Positions 59,363-64,000 of a stretch of DNA of 64,000 nucleotides are shown here, one piece after another (within the stretch, counting starts at the first letter, position 1; every line of letters starts with the position of its first letter). This stretch comes from Elysia chlorotica (lineage: Eukaryota; Mollusca; Gastropoda; Plakobranchidae). Where the stretch lies: assembly GCA_003991915.1 (NCBI GenBank), contig RQTK01000028.1, forward strand, positions 233,253 to 297,252, in the 5' to 3' direction. Under the pieces are notes generated by a model, which made no database searches, was not told where the DNA came from, and was given only the letters and a program-made list of their open reading frames with translations. The position numbers and the translations under genes were made by a program.

Positions 59363-61530
59363 TGAAAAAAGTCAGCGTATAGATGGAGACAGTTGGGTAG
59401 AAGTAATGAGTCTATTCACACAGGGGCTTGTGTATGTTCAGTTTCTATAGAGAGGGGGAGAGAGGGTGCGTCTCCCTCTATCCGGTTTGAACATCCCCTT
59501 GGTTTCCCTGAGGGACCCTATACGGCGAAAGACTCAATGTTTATCTTCCCCTGGTAATAAATCGGTGAGGCGATGAGACTCCCGGTCGGCCTCTCAGACA
59601 CTCGGACACTCGGACACTCGAGCAGCCAGGGCTGACAGAGAGGACCCGCCTCGGGCCAAATGACCAGCGCTGCTCCCACCTGTAATATTAATTTGTAAGG
59701 CGTCAGACTGATCAATGAACAATTCCACCATGAAAAGCCAATTTTCAGAGATACATCATTTGCTGTTAAATCGAGATTTTACTTTTTTTATTTAAAATGG
59801 CAAACGTGGTTTTAAGTTTCCCAATTCACAATTTCCTCACTTGGTATTGATACTTTGATTTAGATCTATCTTTTTATTTATTGGGCAGTTTTCTCTATGT
59901 GTTTCCTTCGTTTTAATTTTACTAGGCGCCATTCGCAGTTGTTTACTGTAAAATAAATTTGTTTTTAACAAATTAGACACATCTTTGCAGTGTATCAAGA
60001 CAATTTTGAGATTTGAAAAAAAAAAAGATGAATCTGGGATGCTTCTTCTTTCAACACTTCTCTGTATGACGAAACCTGCCTTCTCCGCCTTATACTGTTT
60101 TCGTGCTGTTTTCGTGCTTTTTGTGGTCTCAGTAGGAAAAAAGTTAGAGAGAAGCTATGTGGAACATTGATTCCCTGAAAAAGCGTCGCGACCTCACAAG
60201 CAACGTAAAACAAAAATCACGTGACGTTATGTTAGAGTCTTACTCACCTTGTAGCGTATGTGATCGTCATCAGGGCTATGGCGAGAAAGAGAAATGAAGA
60301 TAACGCATAGGAATCTTTTTAAAGCCTAAATCTTTGCATTCAAAATAAATATAAAATGATTCTTAAGAATAAATTTGAAAAAAAAATCGGATTTTAATTT
60401 CAGAAGTAAGAAGTTATAAAAATGCAAGTTTTTTGTTTTGTTTTTGTTTTTTGGTTGTTTTTTTTTACTGTTGAAAACGTCTTGTGAATGCATTTAATTT
60501 AAAAGCATTTACTTCAGTTCTCATTATCAACATGTATGGATGAATCGTCTGAATTTGGGGAGTCGCTCTAGGTGTTGCTGTTGTCTATGTGTATTTTGTT
60601 ACGTTTCGGTATGTGGAGGCAAGTGTTAGACCTTGTAATATGTTTCTCTTTGCCGCGTGAAATGTACGTTTGAAACTATCCTATTAGAACGCTTTGTTTT
60701 GTTTTCGTTTTGATTTTTTTTTACAGAACAGAAAATTACACAATTAATAACATGTAGAGTAGTTATTATTATTTTTTCCCATGCTTAAAATGTGGAACTT
60801 AGAAAATAAAATGCATTTTACACACGGTAAAACAGCGGGGGGTAGGACAACATGGAAATATGAAAAAAAACAAACCAAACATTTTTGGCAAGTTGGACAA
60901 TAGAGGAAGTAACAAATAACCATCGCGGCAAGCCTGTGTCTGTCGCGCGATGTGGCGGGCGGCGGGGTAGAGCGGCAGAGCGGCAGGCGTAGATCTAACC
61001 GGCGATAGCTTTGGTTCTGTGCCGTGATTAATGGCCCGACGCCGGATGATTCATGTTTATTAAAATTATTCTCCATTTTTTCACAGCTTTAGACAGGGAC
61101 AAAATTACCTTTTTGGCGTCTGCCAGACAAAATTGTATCCGACAATTGCGCTACATTAGACGCAGACGACAGGCAACAAATTATTGAATATTACACGGCC
61201 ATGTCTCGTTATTTATGTTGCTCGTTGTTTTGAAGAATAGATTGTTTTATTCTGTGGATTTTTTTAGGAGTACAATGGAAAACATTTTTTTTAAGTATCA
61301 CCGAAAAATCTGTGGAAAGGAACCAAATTTTGCAATCCCACGTAATGTACGTACGGCGACTAGATCTAGATTTCTGTACCTCTCCTTCGTGTTTTCTCTT
61401 GTTTTATAAATGTCTGTATACTATCGCTGCCATACGACGCCTTTCCGTACCGTTTTTTTCCCACTTGTTTTTGTGTTTTGTCAAGCCATTCAGCCATACA
61501 CTCGACCTCCATCTTCACGCCTCTTTCCTT
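59363..61530. other. Unannotated spacer
   Basis: No gene recognised. A 9-bp ACTCGGACA repeat lies near 59599-59620. A GC-rich patch at 60930-61040 has no supported function. Confidence 0.5.
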
Positions 61531-61536
61531 CTTGTT

Positions 61537-61539
61537 CTC

Positions 61540-61571
<32 letters not shown>

Positions 61572-61572
61572 T
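61537..61572. repeat. (CT)n microsatellite
   Basis: CT repeat with CCC interruption. Confidence 0.94.
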
Positions 61573-61693
61573 CTCCCCCCCCTCTCCCCATATCTCTCTC
61601 CGAGCCCACTGCTGTTTTGGTCTGTCTGGCCCCGTCACTGACTGTCTGTCAGGTTCAACCATCCGTCATCATTAATCGCCTTCTTTGCTCTCT

Positions 61694-61694
61694 C

Positions 61695-61749
<55 letters not shown>
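61694..61749. repeat. (CT)n microsatellite
   Basis: Pure CT dinucleotide, bordering the left flank of the dispersed repeat. Confidence 0.96.
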
Positions 61750-61753
<4 letters not shown>

Positions 61754-61876
61754 CCTCGAGCTTAAAGCCATTCCGAAATCTCCACCGATGGTTCTCAAAC
61801 GTTCACAGCTATTTCCTTTTGATAATTTCAAAGGTATATCCCGTATTAATTTTGATCGTGGATTATCCTCTGGTTG

Positions 61877-62578
61877 ACCTTTGACTTCTTGGGTAGAATG
61901 CACAATTAAGACGTAGCTTACGTCTCGCCATAACAATATAAGAATAACAGACTTGCGACGAGACGTAAGCTAGCTACGTCATGTGTATGCATTCTACCCC
62001 TTATCTTTTTGTCCTGTCATTTTGCGCTAAATTTATTCACGTCATTTTACACTGAGATCTATAAATTGTAAGAATACTAGCAACACTACTTTTTATTGAC
62101 TTCGATGAAATTACAATTTTAAAAATTCTATTTAAATCATTTACTTTGCGGATAGTTATGGCCTTACCACGTGTGGTTTGGCTTAGAATAAGACACGCAT
62201 AATCTAAAATACATTGCGAAAGTTGATTCCCTAGTCACTGTTCATAACATGTCTGTGGAGTTCTTGACTCTGGGCCCAAATTTCCCCGAACTCCAGGGGT
62301 CGCGGTGGTCCAGTGGTAGAACATCGGCTTTTGACGCAAAAGGTCCCGAGTTCGAATCCTGGCTGTTGCGTTCCCTACTGGTTGGGTCGGTGTCAATATA
62401 ATGTGACCGGCTGAGACAGGAGTCGTGGTATCCCCGCCCTGTCTCGTGTGTGGCAGCACATAAAATTGTCAGACGTCCGTCTTGGGGCCCGTCCACAATA
62501 TAGCCTATATAGTGCTGCTGTTGGACGTTAAACCACCAAACTCCTGTGTGATGCGCCATCGAGTGGTGATGGTTCACA
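61877..62578. repeat. Unnamed dispersed repeat, copy 1, interrupted by a SINE
   Basis: 61877-62294 and 62539-62578 together match 63533-64000. It starts at ACCTTTGACTTCTTGGGTAG. It contains a hairpin at 61893-61997 with GTAGAATGCA at one end and TGCATTCTAC at the other, and inner arms GTAGCTTACGTCTCG and CGAGACGTAAGCTAGCTAC. Then follow about 300 bp of AT-rich sequence and CTCCTGTGTGATGCGCCATC. Not recognised as a named family; no coding motif seen. Confidence 0.93.
62295..62538 (+). mobile_element. Full-length tRNA-derived SINE with target-site duplication
   Basis: The head has GCGGTGGTCCAGTGGTAGAA (A box) and GAGTTCGAATCCTGG (B box), followed by CTGTTGCGTTCCCTACTGG. The body is GGTTGGGTCGGTGTCAATAT, then GTCGTGGTATCCCCGCCC. 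The core is GTGTGGCAGCACATAAAATT, then GTCAGACGTCCGTCTTGGGG. The end is CTGTTGGACGTTAAACC and ACCA. It is flanked by AACTCC (62289-62294 and 62539-62544), and copy 2 of the host repeat has a single GAACTCCTG there. This is the best reference copy in the window. Confidence 0.97.
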
Positions 62579-63532
62579 ACACGAACCTGGCCCGCTATGA
62601 CAGGCGGTGAGTTGTGTGTGCGGTGCTGCCAACCTTTCGCCAAAACAGCCTGATCTGTGTGCATTCTCTTACACCTGTTGACCCACAGTCACCTACTTTG
62701 ACGACTGGTTAGTTGGCAGTTCTGAGCTGTAGAGACTGTCGTGTCACTGCCAGAGCTGGGTAGAATTGACTGCTCAGACTGCTCGCCATGTTTGTTGTGA
62801 TCTGAGTCACCATAGATCTATATACATCTATTGAGTCCACTATTCTGAGGTATCACAGAGCCCAACCGAATCCAGCCGGTGATCCCGCGAGTTGAGGCAT
62901 CTTAAGATATTATATATGTATAATGCTACATACAAAGAGTACACAAATTTGCTTCCAGTTGTGGCGAGTCTGCCAAACCATTGTGCAACTAACTTATCGA
63001 TACATCAGTGCGTGGCCTCTTATCCTTTTTTTCCCCTTTCTTTATGTTTTTGTTATTCGGTTATTTTATGCACATCTTTAGGTCTGGAAGTTCTTTAAAG
63101 AACGTATAATTTATGATAAAGTCCAAGCATCTTCGGTTGTAAAAATCATATCAACAATAGCAGTAACAAAACAACACAGCAACAACAGTGACCCCCCTCC
63201 CCCCCCCCCCCCCCCCCTGTCAAACTGTAAGAGCTCTGAACGCCACACCGGCAATCGCCTATGTACAAGGGACCCACACTGGGTCTACCCACACAGTATC
63301 CATGCCGTGGGTCTAGACCACTCCAAGTTTTCCTACCGAGATTCTGGCCCAGGACAGGAACCCCGGTGTACAATGGAGAAATGTGGAGAAATCTGGACAG
63401 TCTTCTGTGGAGCCGTGTTCACCATAAGGTCAACCGCTCGTCCGTGACTGCCGGATAGCCAAAGTCCACACCGCTGCGGCCCCGACTCTATCATTTCGCC
63501 ATCGAGCGCCGGCTCAGTGAAAGGCCCCTACA
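62579..63532. other. Unannotated spacer between dispersed repeat copies
   Basis: It includes a C-run cluster at 63191-63218. No gene recognised. Confidence 0.5.
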
Positions 63533-64000
63533 ACCTTTGACTTCTTGGGTAGAATGCACAATTAAGACTTAGCTTACGCCTCGCCATAACAATATGAGAA
63601 TAAAAGACTTACAACGAGACGTCAGCTAGTTACGTCATGTTTGTGCATTCTACCCCTTATCTTGTTGTCCTGTCATTTTGCGCTAAATTTATTCACGTCA
63701 TTTTACACTGGGATCTATAAATTGTAAGAATAATAGCAACACTACTTTTTATTGACTTCGACGAAATTAGAATTCTAAAAATTCTATTTAAATGATTTAC
63801 TTTGCTGATAGTTATGGCCTTACCACATGTGATTTGGCTTAGAATAAGACACGCATAATCTAAAATATATTGCGAAAGTTGAATCCCTAGTCACTGTTCA
63901 TAACATGTCTGTGAAGTCCTTGACTCTGATCCCATATTCGGCGCTTGTCCCTGAACTCCTGTGTGATGCGCCATCGAGTGGTGATGGTTCACAACATAAA
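63533..64000. repeat. Unnamed dispersed repeat, copy 2 (empty SINE site), cut by the window edge
   Basis: Same orientation as copy 1, with perhaps 6-8% substitutions by eye. The hairpin is again 105 bp (63549-63653). The position equivalent to the SINE insertion reads CCTGAACTCCTGTGTGATGC without interruption. The repeat reaches the right edge, so its end is unknown. Confidence 0.95.

Overview
This window looks like non-coding nuclear DNA from an animal, most likely a mollusc and possibly a marine gastropod. That rests on AT-rich spacer full of very long (AG/CT)n, (TAG)n, (GATA)n, (ATC)n and (AAT)n microsatellites, many young tandem duplications, tRNA-derived SINEs ending in (A/C)-rich tails such as AACCAACCAACC, and a decayed LINE. 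There are no bacterial operons, Shine-Dalgarno sites, rRNA genes, intact tRNA genes or CRISPR arrays. The taxon is an inference from repeat style, not from a gene. I found no convincing intact protein-coding gene. The long open frames are translations of low-complexity repeats (poly-Leu, poly-Val, poly-Asp, Ser-Leu runs) or of minisatellites. Two runs of N (10029-10091 and 32954-32978) mark assembly gaps inside or beside microsatellites.

Layout. 1-8 kb: a 41-bp minisatellite at the left edge, several microsatellites, an E-box-like 10-bp array (4601-4636) and two SINEs in opposite orientation (5876-6290). 8-15 kb: a (ATC)n block, a SINE, a 260-bp inverted repeat containing a 52-bp minisatellite (8718-9472), a gap-broken (CT)n tract and a run of local tandem duplications (10.7-14.9 kb). 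15-24 kb: diverged SINEs, minisatellites with units of 58, 46, 22 and 15 bp, and a 151-bp inverted repeat (21435-22057) ending at a T-to-G homopolymer junction. 24-36 kb: a duplicated unit of about 370 bp (25.4 and 26.7 kb), SINEs, a degenerate GATA array after the second gap, and a nearly complete SINE at 34.1 kb. 36-48 kb: polypurine and (TAG)n tracts, one weak candidate exon at 40.8 kb, and 71-bp and 30-bp minisatellites. 48-64 kb: more SINEs, a perfect 210-bp inverted repeat (54758-55267), a 5'-truncated LINE carrying reverse-transcriptase C-terminal motifs (58445-59307, minus strand), and two copies of an unnamed repeat (61877 and 63533). The first of those copies holds a SINE insertion and the second preserves the empty site.

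How it fits together. The window is shaped by retroposition and by local tandem or inverted duplication, and not by genes. The most informative points are three long inverted repeats, a set of SINEs that share one central domain but carry different tRNA-like heads, and the filled/empty SINE site pair. All coordinates were read by eye, so most repeat boundaries are good to a few bases and boundaries of diverged SINEs to perhaps 10-20 bases.
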